A model generated the notes under the pieces. It was not told where the DNA came from and ran no database searches. It saw only the letters and a program-made list of their open reading frames with translations. Shown here piece by piece: positions 1-5,608 of a stretch of DNA of 5,608 nucleotides. The first letter of the stretch is position 1. Every line of letters begins with the position of its first letter. Both the position numbers and the translations under genes were made by a program. Location of the stretch: positions 1 through 5,608 of the forward strand of contig CAIVAX010000058.1 of the NCBI GenBank assembly GCA_903903935.1, read 5' to 3'. This DNA comes from an uncultured Hyphomicrobiales bacterium. GTDB lineage: Bacteria; Pseudomonadota; Alphaproteobacteria; Rhizobiales; Beijerinckiaceae.

Positions 1-2454
1 AAGCATAATGACCTCGACAATGTCGGCTATACTTCGCGCCATCACACCTTCTTTGAAATGCTGGGAAATTTTTCCTTTGGCGATTATTTCAAAGAACGCG
101 CCATTGAACTGGCTTGGACGCTCATCACCAAGGAATTCGATCTGCCCAAGGATCGGCTGCTCGTCACCGTCTATCATGATGATGATGAGGCCTTTAATCT
201 ATGGAAGAAGATTGCTGGCTTTGCTGACAGCAAGATCATCCGCATTCCCACGTCGGATAATTTCTGGTCCATGGGCGATACAGGCCCCTGTGGTCCCTGT
301 TCGGAAATTTTCTTTGATCAGGGACCAGCTTTGCAAGGCGGACCGCCCGGCAGTCCGGATGAAGATGGCGATCGCTTTCTGGAATTCTGGAATCTCGTGT
401 TCATGCAATATGAACAAATCGCCCCCGGCCAGCGCCAGCCTCTCCCCAAGCCTTCGATTGATACAGGCATGGGGCTGGAACGTATTTCCGCCATTATGCA
501 GGGCGTGCAATCAAATTACGATATTGATCTGATGCGCGCGCTCATCCGTGCGTCAGAAGAAGCCACGGGTGTGGCGGCGCAAGGTGATCGCCGCGCCAGC
601 CATCGCGTGATCGCCGATCATTTGCGCGCCTCGTCTTTTCTAGTTGCTGATGGCGTTCTGCCCTCCAATGAAGGCCGCGGCTATGTGCTGCGCCGGATCA
701 TGCGACGCGCTATGCGCCATGCGCAATTGCTGGGCGCGCGCGATCCTTTGATGTGGCGTCTTGTGCCTGCTCTCGTGCGCGAAATGGGTCAGGCCTATCC
801 CGAACTCATCCGCGCCGAAGCGCTGATCACCGAAACCTTGCGCCTCGAAGAGACACGCTTTCGCGCCACGCTCGTGCGCGGCCTTGCTATGCTCGATGAT
901 GAGACAAAGACTCTCTCCTCGGGCGCCAAGCTCAATGGCGAAACCGCTTTCCGTCTCTATGATACCTATGGGTTCCCGCTCGATCTCACGCAAGATGCTC
1001 TGCGCCCGCGCGGCATTGGTGTGGATCTTGAGGCTTTCAATGTGGCTATGGAGCGCCAGCGCGCTGAAGCACGCAAAGCTTGGACGGGTTCGGGCGAGGC
1101 GGCAACCGATACGCTGTGGTTTGCTCTGAAGGATCGCGTCGGCATCAGCGATTTTCTAGGTTATGATACGCAAAGCGCCGAAGGCATTGTCACCGCGCTG
1201 GTGCATGAGGGACAAGAGACGCAAAACCTCGAGCAGGGCCAGAGTGGCTTGGTGGTTCTCAACCAGACGCCTTTCTATGGAGAATCGGGCGGCCAGGTCG
1301 GTGATACGGGCCAGATGAGCGCTGCAGGCCTTGTCGTGCGCGTCAAAGACACACAGAAAAAACTCGGCGAGCTCATCGTGCATGAGGTCGATGTGATTGA
1401 AGGGCGCCTCACCCTTGGCCTTGCGCTCGAATTGCAGGTTGATGTTGATCGCCGCACTGCGATCCGCGCCAATCATTCGGCCACCCATTTGCTGCATGAA
1501 GCGCTGCGCCAAGTCCTTGGCGATCATGTGGCGCAAAAGGGATCTATGGTGGCAGATGATCGTCTGCGCTTCGACTTTGCCCATCCCAAGCCCATTTCAT
1601 CTGCAGAATTGGCGCAGATTGAAGATATTGCCAATCGCATCGTGCTCTCGAATGATCCTGTCACCACGCGCCTGATGGCGGTTGATGAGGCGATTGAATC
1701 AGGCGCGCGCGCGCTCTTTGGCGAAAAATATGGCGATGAAGTGCGGGTTGTCTCCATGGGCCCGTTGATGAACACCGGCACGCGGCCTCTCCCCTTTTCG
1801 GTAGAGCTATGTGGCGGCACGCATGTGTCGCGCACGGGTGATATTGGTCTGGTCACCATTGTGTCAGAAAGCGCGGTTGCCTCAGGCGTTCGTCGTCTCG
1901 AAGCCAAGACGGGCGCTGGCGCGCGTCACCATTTGAATGAGGAGTCGCGGCGGCTGCGTGAACTTGCTGCTTTGCTCAAAGCCCCCATCTCAGAAACGGC
2001 TGAGCGCGTGAGTGCCTTGCTCGAAGAGCGCCGCAAACTCGAGCGCGAATTGGGTGATGCCCGCAAGAAATTGGCTATGGGCGGCGGCGAGAGCAGCGGC
2101 CAGGGTGATGGTGTGCGCGAGATCAGCGGCGTGAAATTCTTCGCGCGCATTGTCTCAGGCGTCGAAATGAAGGATCTCAAATCCCTCGCCGATGAAGCCA
2201 AAGACAAGGTCGGCTCTGGTCTGGTTGCCATTGTTGGCCTGTCAGAAGATGGCAAGGCCGGTCTTGTGGTGGCTGTCACCAAGGATCTGGTGGGCAGCTA
2301 TAATGCCGTTGATCTTGTGCGCATTGGCTCGGATCAATTGGGCGGCAAGGGCGGCGGCGGTCGCCCTGATATGGCGCAGGCGGGCGGCCCCAATGCAGCG
2401 GGTGCACAGGCGGCCTTGGATGCTATTGCCCACCATCTCACACAGGCGCAGTGA
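1..2454 (+). CDS. alaS: Alanyl-tRNA synthetase AlaS, 5' end cut by window edge
   Basis: This cytoplasmic class II enzyme charges tRNA-Ala with alanine and hydrolyses mischarged Ser- and Gly-tRNA-Ala. The frame is open from base 1 and starts inside the class II catalytic core (visible residues 1-31, including [20 protein letters not shown]). Next come [12 protein letters not shown] (about residue 90) and motif 3, DTGMGLER (154-161). The beta-barrel motif [10 protein letters not shown] lies at 428-437. The editing domain zinc ligands are both present: HSATH (492-496) and CGGTH (604-608). The C-Ala/DHHA1 domain fills the last 120 or so residues and contains the glycine-rich [16 protein letters not shown] stretch starting at 781. 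With 817 residues visible, and the editing His about 72 positions earlier than in the E. coli protein, roughly 70 N-terminal residues including motif 1 lie upstream of the window. No frameshift or missing catalytic residue is seen. The TGA stop (2452-2454) sits in the loop of a terminator hairpin. Identification is secure. Confidence 0.98.
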   Translation, partial: KHNDLDNVGYTSRHHTFFEMLGNFSFGDYFKERAIELAWTLITKEFDLPKDRLLVTVYHDDDEAFNLWKKIAGFADSKIIRIPTSDNFWSMGDTGPCGPCSEIFFDQGPALQGGPPGSPDEDGDRFLEFWNLVFMQYEQIAPGQRQPLPKPSIDTGMGLERISAIMQGVQSNYDIDLMRALIRASEEATGVAAQGDRRASHRVIADHLRASSFLVADGVLPSNEGRGYVLRRIMRRAMRHAQLLGARDPLMWRLVPALVREMGQAYPELIRAEALITETLRLEETRFRATLVRGLAMLDDETKTLSSGAKLNGETAFRLYDTYGFPLDLTQDALRPRGIGVDLEAFNVAMERQRAEARKAWTGSGEAATDTLWFALKDRVGISDFLGYDTQSAEGIVTALVHEGQETQNLEQGQSGLVVLNQTPFYGESGGQVGDTGQMSAAGLVVRVKDTQKKLGELIVHEVDVIEGRLTLGLALELQVDVDRRTAIRANHSATHLLHEALRQVLGDHVAQKGSMVADDRLRFDFAHPKPISSAELAQIEDIANRIVLSNDPVTTRLMAVDEAIESGARALFGEKYGDEVRVVSMGPLMNTGTRPLPFSVELCGGTHVSRTGDIGLVTIVSESAVASGVRRLEAKTGAGARHHLNEESRRLRELAALLKAPISETAERVSALLEERRKLERELGDARKKLAMGGGESSGQGDGVREISGVKFFARIVSGVEMKDLKSLADEAKDKVGSGLVAIVGLSEDGKAGLVVAVTKDLVGSYNAVDLVRIGSDQLGGKGGGGRPDMAQAGGPNAAGAQAALDAIAHHLTQAQ

Positions 2455-2473
2455 TCAGTTCTGCGCCTGTTTT
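2442..2473 (+). terminator. Intrinsic terminator of alaS, overlapping its last codons
   Basis: A perfect 10-bp GC-rich inverted repeat is visible: ACAGGCGCAG (2442-2451) and CTGCGCCTGT (2461-2470). The loop is 9 nt and a T run follows at 2470-2473. The left arm lies in the last alaS codons and the loop begins with the TGA stop codon. This is the shape of a Rho-independent terminator, though the T tract is short (four). It suggests that usp, 95 bp further on, is mainly transcribed from its own promoter. What is seen is the hairpin; termination itself is inferred. Confidence 0.8.
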
Positions 2474-2504
2474 GATCGACTTGCGTTGAATTCTTTTGCT
2501 GATC

Positions 2505-2518
2505 TTGATCTGGAACAA
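2505..2518 (+). promoter_or_regulatory. Candidate FNR/FixK-type binding site upstream of usp
   Basis: TTGAT-CTGG-AACAA differs at one core base from the FNR/FixK consensus TTGAT-N4-ATCAA, and the flanks extend the symmetry to CTTG...CAAG. It is centred at 2511.5, 57 bp before the usp ATG. For a class II activator site centred near -41.5, transcription would start near 2553. A weak -10-like GATAAG lies at 2538-2543, slightly closer than ideal. FNR-family regulons (for example Anr in Pseudomonas) often include universal stress protein genes, which fits the neighbour. One imperfect site without a convincing -10 remains a prediction. Confidence 0.5.
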
Positions 2519-2537
2519 GGCGCTGGTGCGCAGTGCA

Positions 2538-2568
2538 GATAAGCTCTCACGCGAAGTGGGAGTTTATC
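2538..2568 (+). promoter_or_regulatory. Hairpin occluding the usp ribosome binding site
   Basis: Arms GATAAGCTCTCAC (2538-2550) and GTGGGAGTTTATC (2556-2568) pair over 13 bp around a GCGAA loop. Eleven pairs are Watson-Crick, and the two others (2543/2563 and 2547/2559) are G-U wobbles in the sense RNA; they would be A-C mismatches in the antisense strand. This favours a function in the usp mRNA. The Shine-Dalgarno GGGAG (2558-2562, 6 nt before the ATG) is completely paired and the stem ends on the base before the start codon. It could act as an RNA thermometer-like or protein-controlled translation switch. Alternatively, the near-palindromic DNA could be an operator. It forms in mRNA only if transcription starts at or before about 2538. 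Confidence 0.7.
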
Positions 2569-2994
2569 ATGTTCAAAACCATTCTTGTTCCGGTCGATCT
2601 TGAAGAAAAAAACATGGCCAAACCGGCGCTGGATCGCGCCATTGCTTTGGCCGATCAAGCGGGCGCCAGTCTGCGCTTGGTCAATGTGCAACCGCTATTG
2701 CCGACCACTTTTCTCGAATCCATCCCGGCTGATTTTGATGAGCAGCAACGTCAATGGGCCGAGCAGACGCTTGCGCACATGGCTGCTAAAATCCCGCTGC
2801 CCGTGGGGCGTGTCTCGCATTGTGTGCGCACAGGCGGCATTTATCCAAACGTGCTTGAAGAAGCCGACCATTGGGGTGCTGATCTGATTGTGATTGGCTC
2901 GCACCGCCCCAGCATGTCCACATATCTGCTTGGCTCGAATGCAACAACCATTGTGCGGCACGCTTTATGTTCTGTGCTTGTGGTGCGTGATTAA
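2569..2994 (+). CDS. Universal stress protein, UspF-like
   Basis: This is a single-domain, cytoplasmic Usp-fold protein of 141 aa, the usual length. It begins MFKTILVPVDL, the first beta strand with the conserved Asp (D10). It ends with the nucleotide-loop region GSHRP (110-114), LLGSNATT (121-127) and the strand CSVLVVR (134-140). The GSHRPS..TYLLGSNA pattern matches the E. coli UspF/UspG branch rather than the UspA branch, so ATP binding is likely by homology, although the loop is not the textbook G-x2-G-x9-G spacing. The exact stress role is unknown. An upstream in-frame GTG (2533) exists, but the ATG at 2569 has GGGAG 6 nt ahead and fits the family N-terminus. The gene follows the alaS terminator and converges on the VWA gene. 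Regulation is suggested by the FNR-like site and the start-site hairpin. No symbol is assigned because several Usp paralogs are usual. Confidence 0.92.
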   Translation: MFKTILVPVDLEEKNMAKPALDRAIALADQAGASLRLVNVQPLLPTTFLESIPADFDEQQRQWAEQTLAHMAAKIPLPVGRVSHCVRTGGIYPNVLEEADHWGADLIVIGSHRPSMSTYLLGSNATTIVRHALCSVLVVRD

Positions 2995-3024
2995 TCTGGC
3001 TTTGAGTGTGCGATCAGCGCACCA
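2981..3024. repeat. Inverted repeat spanning the two convergent stop codons
   Basis: TGGTGCGTGAT (2981-2991) pairs with ATCAGCGCACCA (3013-3024): 11 pairs with one bulged base and a 21-nt loop. The usp TAA (2992-2994) is in the loop and the VWA-gene TGA (3014-3016 on the minus strand) is in the right arm. It could form a stem at the 3' end of both mRNAs. No T run follows on either strand, so it is not a standard intrinsic terminator. A repeat of this quality could arise by chance in a window of this size. Confidence 0.35.
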
Positions 3025-4189
3025 ATTCGCGCATGCCTGCCTCAAGGCCGCTCAAAGTGAGCGGATACATGCGTTTGGTGACCAGATTGTTCAGCATGCC
3101 AATGGATTCCGTATAGGCCCATTGTTTTTCGGGGATAGGATTGAGCCAGATGAGATGCGGGAAGGCGCGCGTCACCCGCTCCATCCACACTGTGCCCGCC
3201 TCTTCATTGGTATATTCAACCGCGCCGCCGGGCTGGGTGATCTCCCAAGCCGACATAGAGGCATCGCCAACAAAGATCACTTTATAGTCTGAGCCAAAGC
3301 GATTGAGCACATCCCAAGTGGGTGTGCGGTCAATCCAGCGGCGTTGATTGTTTTTCCAAACGCTCTCATAGAGACAATTATGGAAATAGAAGTGCTGCAT
3401 ATGTTTGAATTCAGTCTTGGCCGCAGAGAATAATTCCTCGACAAGCCGCACATGGCCATCCATGGATCCGCCAATATCGAAGAACACAAGCACTTTGACT
3501 GCATTGCGCCGCTCAGGCCGCAGTTTCACATCAATATAACCTTTATTGGCGCTGTCTTTGATCGTGCCTTCTAAATCGAGCTCATCAGGGGCGCCGGTGC
3601 GGGCAAATTTACGCAAGCGGCGCAAAGCAATTTTGATATTGCGAATGCCCAGCTCCACATTGCCATCTAGATCCTTATAGGTGCGTTGGTCCCAGACTTT
3701 GACAGCGCGGCCATTGCGCGAAGTGGACTGACCAATTCTGATCCCTTCAGGATGATAGCCATGCGCCCCAAAGGGCGATGTGCCAGCCGTGCCAATCCAT
3801 TTATTGCCGCCCGCATGGCGCTCTTTCTGCTCAGCTAGACGTTGCGCCAAAGTCTCCATCAAGCGATCCCAGCCCAAAGCCTCGATCTGCGCCTTTTCTT
3901 CTTCGGTGAGATATTTGTCAGCGAGCTTGCGCAACCAATCAGCGGGAATCTCCGCCTGTCCCATGGCTTGCAAGAGGCTCTCGAGGCCGCGAAACAAGGT
4001 TGCAAAGACGCGGTCGAATTTATCGAGATTGCGTTCATCCTTGATCAGGATGGTGCGCGCCAGAGCATAGAATGTATCAATCGATGTCTCGCCAAGGCCA
4101 GCCTCAAGGGCTTCCATAAGGGTCAGATATTCCCGCAAAGTGACGGGAATCTGAGCATCTTTGAGGGCGGTGAAAAAATTGAGCAGCAT
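3014..4189 (-). CDS. VWA domain-containing protein, CoxE-like family
   Basis: The 391-aa protein has no signal peptide or membrane segment. Residues 1-125 are helical and charged (LREYLTLMEALEAG at 18-31). A conserved Gly-rich segment follows (GTAGTSPFGAHGYHPEGIRIG, 133-153), then a basic stretch (184-197), then a VWA fold from about 230 to the end. The metal-site motif is D238-I-G-G-S242 where classic MIDAS is DxSxS. FVGDASMSAWEI (306-317) is the second conserved VWA segment. Proteins of this family usually pair with a MoxR-type AAA+ ATPase and are thought to aid assembly or metal insertion in target enzymes, as CoxD/CoxE do for CO dehydrogenase. No such ATPase is in this window, so the client is unknown. 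The ATG at 4189 fits the family N-terminus, but no strong Shine-Dalgarno is visible and the leader is a long inverted repeat. The gene may be co-transcribed with the GST gene 108 bp upstream. Confidence 0.9.
   Translation of the reverse strand: MLLNFFTALKDAQIPVTLREYLTLMEALEAGLGETSIDTFYALARTILIKDERNLDKFDRVFATLFRGLESLLQAMGQAEIPADWLRKLADKYLTEEEKAQIEALGWDRLMETLAQRLAEQKERHAGGNKWIGTAGTSPFGAHGYHPEGIRIGQSTSRNGRAVKVWDQRTYKDLDGNVELGIRNIKIALRRLRKFARTGAPDELDLEGTIKDSANKGYIDVKLRPERRNAVKVLVFFDIGGSMDGHVRLVEELFSAAKTEFKHMQHFYFHNCLYESVWKNNQRRWIDRTPTWDVLNRFGSDYKVIFVGDASMSAWEITQPGGAVEYTNEEAGTVWMERVTRAFPHLIWLNPIPEKQWAYTESIGMLNNLVTKRMYPLTLSGLEAGMRELVR
3048..3064. repeat. Compact 7-bp hairpin inside the VWA gene 3' end
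   Basis: CCGCTCA (3048-3054) and TGAGCGG (3058-3064) are perfect complements around a 3-nt loop. The hairpin lies in the last codons of the VWA gene and 54 bp beyond the usp stop. It could help define the 3' end of usp read-through RNA, but no T run follows. It may equally be a by-product of the coding sequence. Confidence 0.25.
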
Positions 4190-4194
4190 GGGCT

Positions 4195-4256
4195 CAATCT
4201 GCCATGGATTGGCGCTCAGGCAAAGAGCTTTACTCTCTTCTAATCCTGGCAGATTG
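4195..4256 (-). promoter_or_regulatory. Long inverted repeat in the leader of the VWA gene
   Basis: CAATCTGCCATGGATT (4195-4210) and AATCCTGGCAGATTG (4242-4256) are complementary over 15 bp, with one bulged base at 4205. The central gap is 31 nt and contains a smaller AAGAG/CTCTT repeat (4223-4227, 4235-4239). In the VWA mRNA the 3' arm ends 5 nt before the ATG, so the translation initiation region would be in or against the stem. There is no T run, so it is not an intrinsic terminator. Possible roles are translational control, an intercistronic processing or stability stem between GST and VWA, or a DNA operator. The structure is seen directly; its role is inferred. Confidence 0.65.
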
Positions 4257-4279
4257 CTCTTGCATAACTAGGCGAACAG

Positions 4280-4296
4280 GCTCACATCGGTTGAGC
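4280..4296 (-). terminator. Weak hairpin just after the GST stop codon
   Basis: On the minus strand, one base after the TAA stop (4298-4300), GCTCA (4296-4292) and TGAGC (4284-4280) form a 5-bp stem with a 7-nt loop. No T tract follows, so it would terminate poorly at best. It leaves open whether the GST and VWA genes share a transcript. Confidence 0.2.
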
Positions 4297-4297
4297 T

Positions 4298-4903
4298 TTA
4301 GTCGATCAGGCCCTCAGCCTTCATGGCTGCCTGAACATGCGGCCTGGCGCGCACACGCTCAAGATAAGCGGTGACATTGGGGAATTTCGACAAATCAATA
4401 TTCTTCATTGTCGCCCAATTGACCACTGTAAAGGCATAGGCATCGGCAATGCTGAATTTATCGCCCATCATATAAGTTTTGTTTTCCAGCATTGTATCAA
4501 AAACGCTCAGGCGCCGATTGATCAGCCCTAGAGTTGCTGTGCGCCAATCTCCCTGCATGGCAGGATTGAAGAGACCGCCGAGCGTCTTGTGCAATTCAGT
4601 GGCAATGAAGTTCAGCGCTTCCTGCAAGCGATATCGGCCCATAGTGCCATAGGCCGGTGCCAATCCAGATTCGGGTTTCAGATCGGCCAGATATTGGACA
4701 ATGGCGGGGCCTTCGGTGATGATTTCACCACCAATATCCAGAGCTGGAATATAGCCCTTTGGATTGATTGAAAGAAAACTGAGCTGACTATGTGTGCGCT
4801 TGGAATTGAGATCAACTCTCTCTATCTCGAGATCAATCCCAGCCTCTCTGGCAACAATATGGGGCGATAGGGAACAGGCCCCGGGCGAATAATAGAGCTT
4901 CAT
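4298..4903 (-). CDS. Beta-class glutathione S-transferase
   Basis: This 201-aa soluble enzyme is the usual length for bacterial GSTs and closely follows E. coli GstA in pattern. Thioredoxin-like N-terminal domain: MKLYYSPGACS with the beta-class cysteine at position 10, NPKG (47-50), the cis-proline P53 in YIPAL, and the glutathione-gamma-glutamyl site TEGPAIVQYLAD (63-74). All-helical C-terminal domain: FIATELHK with His105 (equivalent to the beta-class His106) and the N-capping box SIADAY (151-156). It probably conjugates or reduces electrophiles and peroxides with glutathione; the natural substrate cannot be read from sequence. A GTG directly upstream (4906) is rejected as the start: GGAG at 4913-4910 is 6 nt before the ATG at 4903 but only 3 nt before the GTG, and the ATG places the cysteine at position 10. 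It is divergent from purD. The symbol is left empty because alphaproteobacteria carry many GST paralogs. Confidence 0.93.
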   Translation of the reverse strand: MKLYYSPGACSLSPHIVAREAGIDLEIERVDLNSKRTHSQLSFLSINPKGYIPALDIGGEIITEGPAIVQYLADLKPESGLAPAYGTMGRYRLQEALNFIATELHKTLGGLFNPAMQGDWRTATLGLINRRLSVFDTMLENKTYMMGDKFSIADAYAFTVVNWATMKNIDLSKFPNVTAYLERVRARPHVQAAMKAEGLID

Positions 4904-4909
4904 CACAAT

Positions 4910-4913
4910 CTCC
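4910..4913 (-). promoter_or_regulatory. Shine-Dalgarno of the GST gene
   Basis: GGAG read on the minus strand, 6 nt before the ATG at 4903-4901. It decides the ATG over the adjacent in-frame GTG (4906-4904). Confidence 0.7.
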
Positions 4914-4948
4914 GTTTAGTCTTTGGCATACTCAGCCGAACGACAACT

Positions 4949-4978
4949 GATATAAAAGGCTTTAATAATGCAAGTGAA
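4949..4978 (-). promoter_or_regulatory. Possible sigma-70 promoter for the GST gene
   Basis: On the minus strand TTCACT (4978-4973) and TATATC (4954-4949) are separated by 18 bp; each matches four of six consensus bases. This would place transcription start about 35-40 bp before the GST ATG. The surrounding DNA is the most AT-rich in the window, so a chance match is possible. Confidence 0.3.
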
Positions 4979-5117
4979 GAAGATGAAAAGAAATAAAATT
5001 TGTCACTTTTCCCAATAAAACGCCAATGAGCGCAGCACTTGCCAATTCCGTTGCGCCCCGAATGAGGCTAAATATGCGATCTCCTTTTTAAACCCTTTGG
5101 CAGCTGGATTGTAGACC

Positions 5118-5608
5118 TTGAATGTACTTCTGATTGGTTCTGGCGGGCGGGAACATGCCCTGGCGCTGGCGCTTTCGCGCTCTGCGCGCCTGACACGCCT
5201 CTTCATCGCGCCGGGCAATCCGGGCACGGCGGCTCTGGGCCAGAATGTTGTGCTCGATATTAACAACCATGACGCGGTGATTGAGTTTTGCCGCTTGATG
5301 CAGATTGGCTTTGTTGTCATCGGGCCAGAAGCGCCCTTGGTCGCTGGTCTTGTCGATGATCTGGAAGCTGCCGGCCTTTTGGCCTTTGGCCCCTCCAAAG
5401 CAGCAGCGCAATTGGAAGGCTCGAAAGGCTTTACCAAAGATCTCTGCCGCGAATGTTCTATTCCCACTGCAGCCTATGCACGCTTTTCTAGCGCGGAACC
5501 CGCCAAAGCCTATCTGCGTGAGCAGGTCGCGCCCATTGTCGTCAAAGCCGATGGTTTGGCTGCCGGTACGGGCGTGATTGTCGCCTCAACCCTTGCAGAG
5601 GCGGAAGC
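5118..5608 (+). CDS. purD: Phosphoribosylamine-glycine ligase (GAR synthetase), N-terminal part, 3' end beyond window
   Basis: PurD joins glycine to 5-phosphoribosylamine using ATP, the second step of purine synthesis, in the cytoplasm. The 163 visible residues start [15 protein letters not shown], the family's N-terminal signature (GSGGREHA at 7-14). APGNPGT follows at 31-37, GPEAPLVAG at 69-77, [13 protein letters not shown] at 91-103, and the ATP-grasp segment [16 protein letters not shown] at 141-156. The start codon is TTG (5118-5120): an in-frame TAG lies at 5112-5114 with only one codon between, and the TTG sits exactly at the family start. The Shine-Dalgarno is weak (TGGA, 5105-5108, 9 nt away). 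Lys143 is present, but position 151, normally Lys in AAGKGV, is Thr. The typical protein has about 425 residues, so roughly the first 40 percent is here. The frame stays open to the window end. Confidence 0.95.
   Translation, partial: MNVLLIGSGGREHALALALSRSARLTRLFIAPGNPGTAALGQNVVLDINNHDAVIEFCRLMQIGFVVIGPEAPLVAGLVDDLEAAGLLAFGPSKAAAQLEGSKGFTKDLCRECSIPTAAYARFSSAEPAKAYLREQVAPIVVKADGLAAGTGVIVASTLAEAE

Larger units (their letters stand above)
4904..5117. other. Divergent GST-purD intergenic region
   Basis: The 214-bp region is AT-rich in its GST-proximal half (4950-5020) and must contain promoters for both genes. Beyond the possible GST promoter I see no convincing purD promoter, no T-tract terminator and no purine riboswitch pattern. 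Short open frames occur (for example ATG 5026 to TAA 5091, 21 codons) but without a ribosome binding site. Confidence 0.6.

Noticed and set aside
8..532. 174-codon open frame on the plus strand overlapping alaS, and similar long frames on both strands across 199-2436
   Set aside because: All are out-of-frame shadows of alaS, whose frame is continuous and carries all family motifs.
2472..2485. Second FNR-like site, TTGATCGACTTGCG
   Set aside because: Only the left half-site matches; the right half lacks the CAA core.
2533..2568. N-terminal extension of the universal stress protein from an in-frame GTG
   Set aside because: It would add 12 residues not seen in the family; the ATG at 2569 has a well-placed GGGAG and matches the canonical Usp N-terminus.
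4904..4906. GTG as the GST start
   Set aside because: Its spacing to GGAG is only 3 nt and it would shift the beta-class cysteine from position 10 to 11.
4972..5011. Inverted repeats AAGTGA/TCACTT and GAAAAG/CTTTTC upstream of GST
   Set aside because: Only 6 bp each with long loops in AT-rich DNA; expected by chance.
5039..5074. purD promoter with -35 TTGCCA and -10 TAAATA
   Set aside because: The spacer is 24 bp, far from the 16-18 bp needed.
5026..5091. 21-codon open frame in the purD leader (ATG 5026 to TAA 5091)
   Set aside because: No Shine-Dalgarno precedes it and its codons show no attenuator-like pattern.
5003..5467. 154-codon minus-strand open frame opposite purD
   Set aside because: Most of it is antisense to a clear purD reading frame, the translation resembles no family I know, and it has no supported start.

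Overview
The window looks like ordinary chromosomal DNA of an alphaproteobacterium, probably of the Hyphomicrobiales. This rests on the style of the AlaS, VWA/CoxE-like, beta-class GST and PurD proteins and on a moderate GC content (mid-50s percent by eye); the genus cannot be named from this sequence. Five protein genes are supported, two of them cut by the window edges. I see no mobile element, CRISPR array, tRNA or rRNA.

Layout: (1) 1-2454 (+) is the 3' nine-tenths of alaS, alanyl-tRNA synthetase. It closes with a clear intrinsic terminator whose loop contains the stop codon. (2) 2455-2568 is a compact control region holding an FNR/FixK-like half-palindromic site and a 13-bp hairpin that swallows the ribosome binding site and ends on the base before the next ATG. 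(3) 2569-2994 (+) is a UspF-type universal stress protein. (4) 3014-4189 (-), convergent with usp across only 19 bp, is a VWA-domain, CoxE-like protein. Its 5' leader contains a 15-bp inverted repeat, with a single bulged base, immediately before its start codon. (5) 4298-4903 (-) is a beta-class glutathione S-transferase, transcribed in the same direction as the VWA gene and 108 bp upstream of it. (6) 4904-5117 is an AT-rich divergent intergenic region. (7) 5118-5608 (+) is the N-terminal part of purD, the purine biosynthesis enzyme GAR synthetase, with a TTG start fixed by an in-frame stop two codons upstream.

The proteins are familiar families: translation, purine synthesis, stress protection, thiol chemistry and a VWA assembly-type factor. 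They do not form one pathway. No undescribed multi-gene system is evident. The most interesting signals are RNA-level: two neighbouring convergent genes (usp and the VWA gene) both begin directly behind long stems that could hide their translation start sites. The usp stem is also positioned in potential conflict with an FNR/FixK-type promoter, so the position of the transcription start would decide between the two readings.
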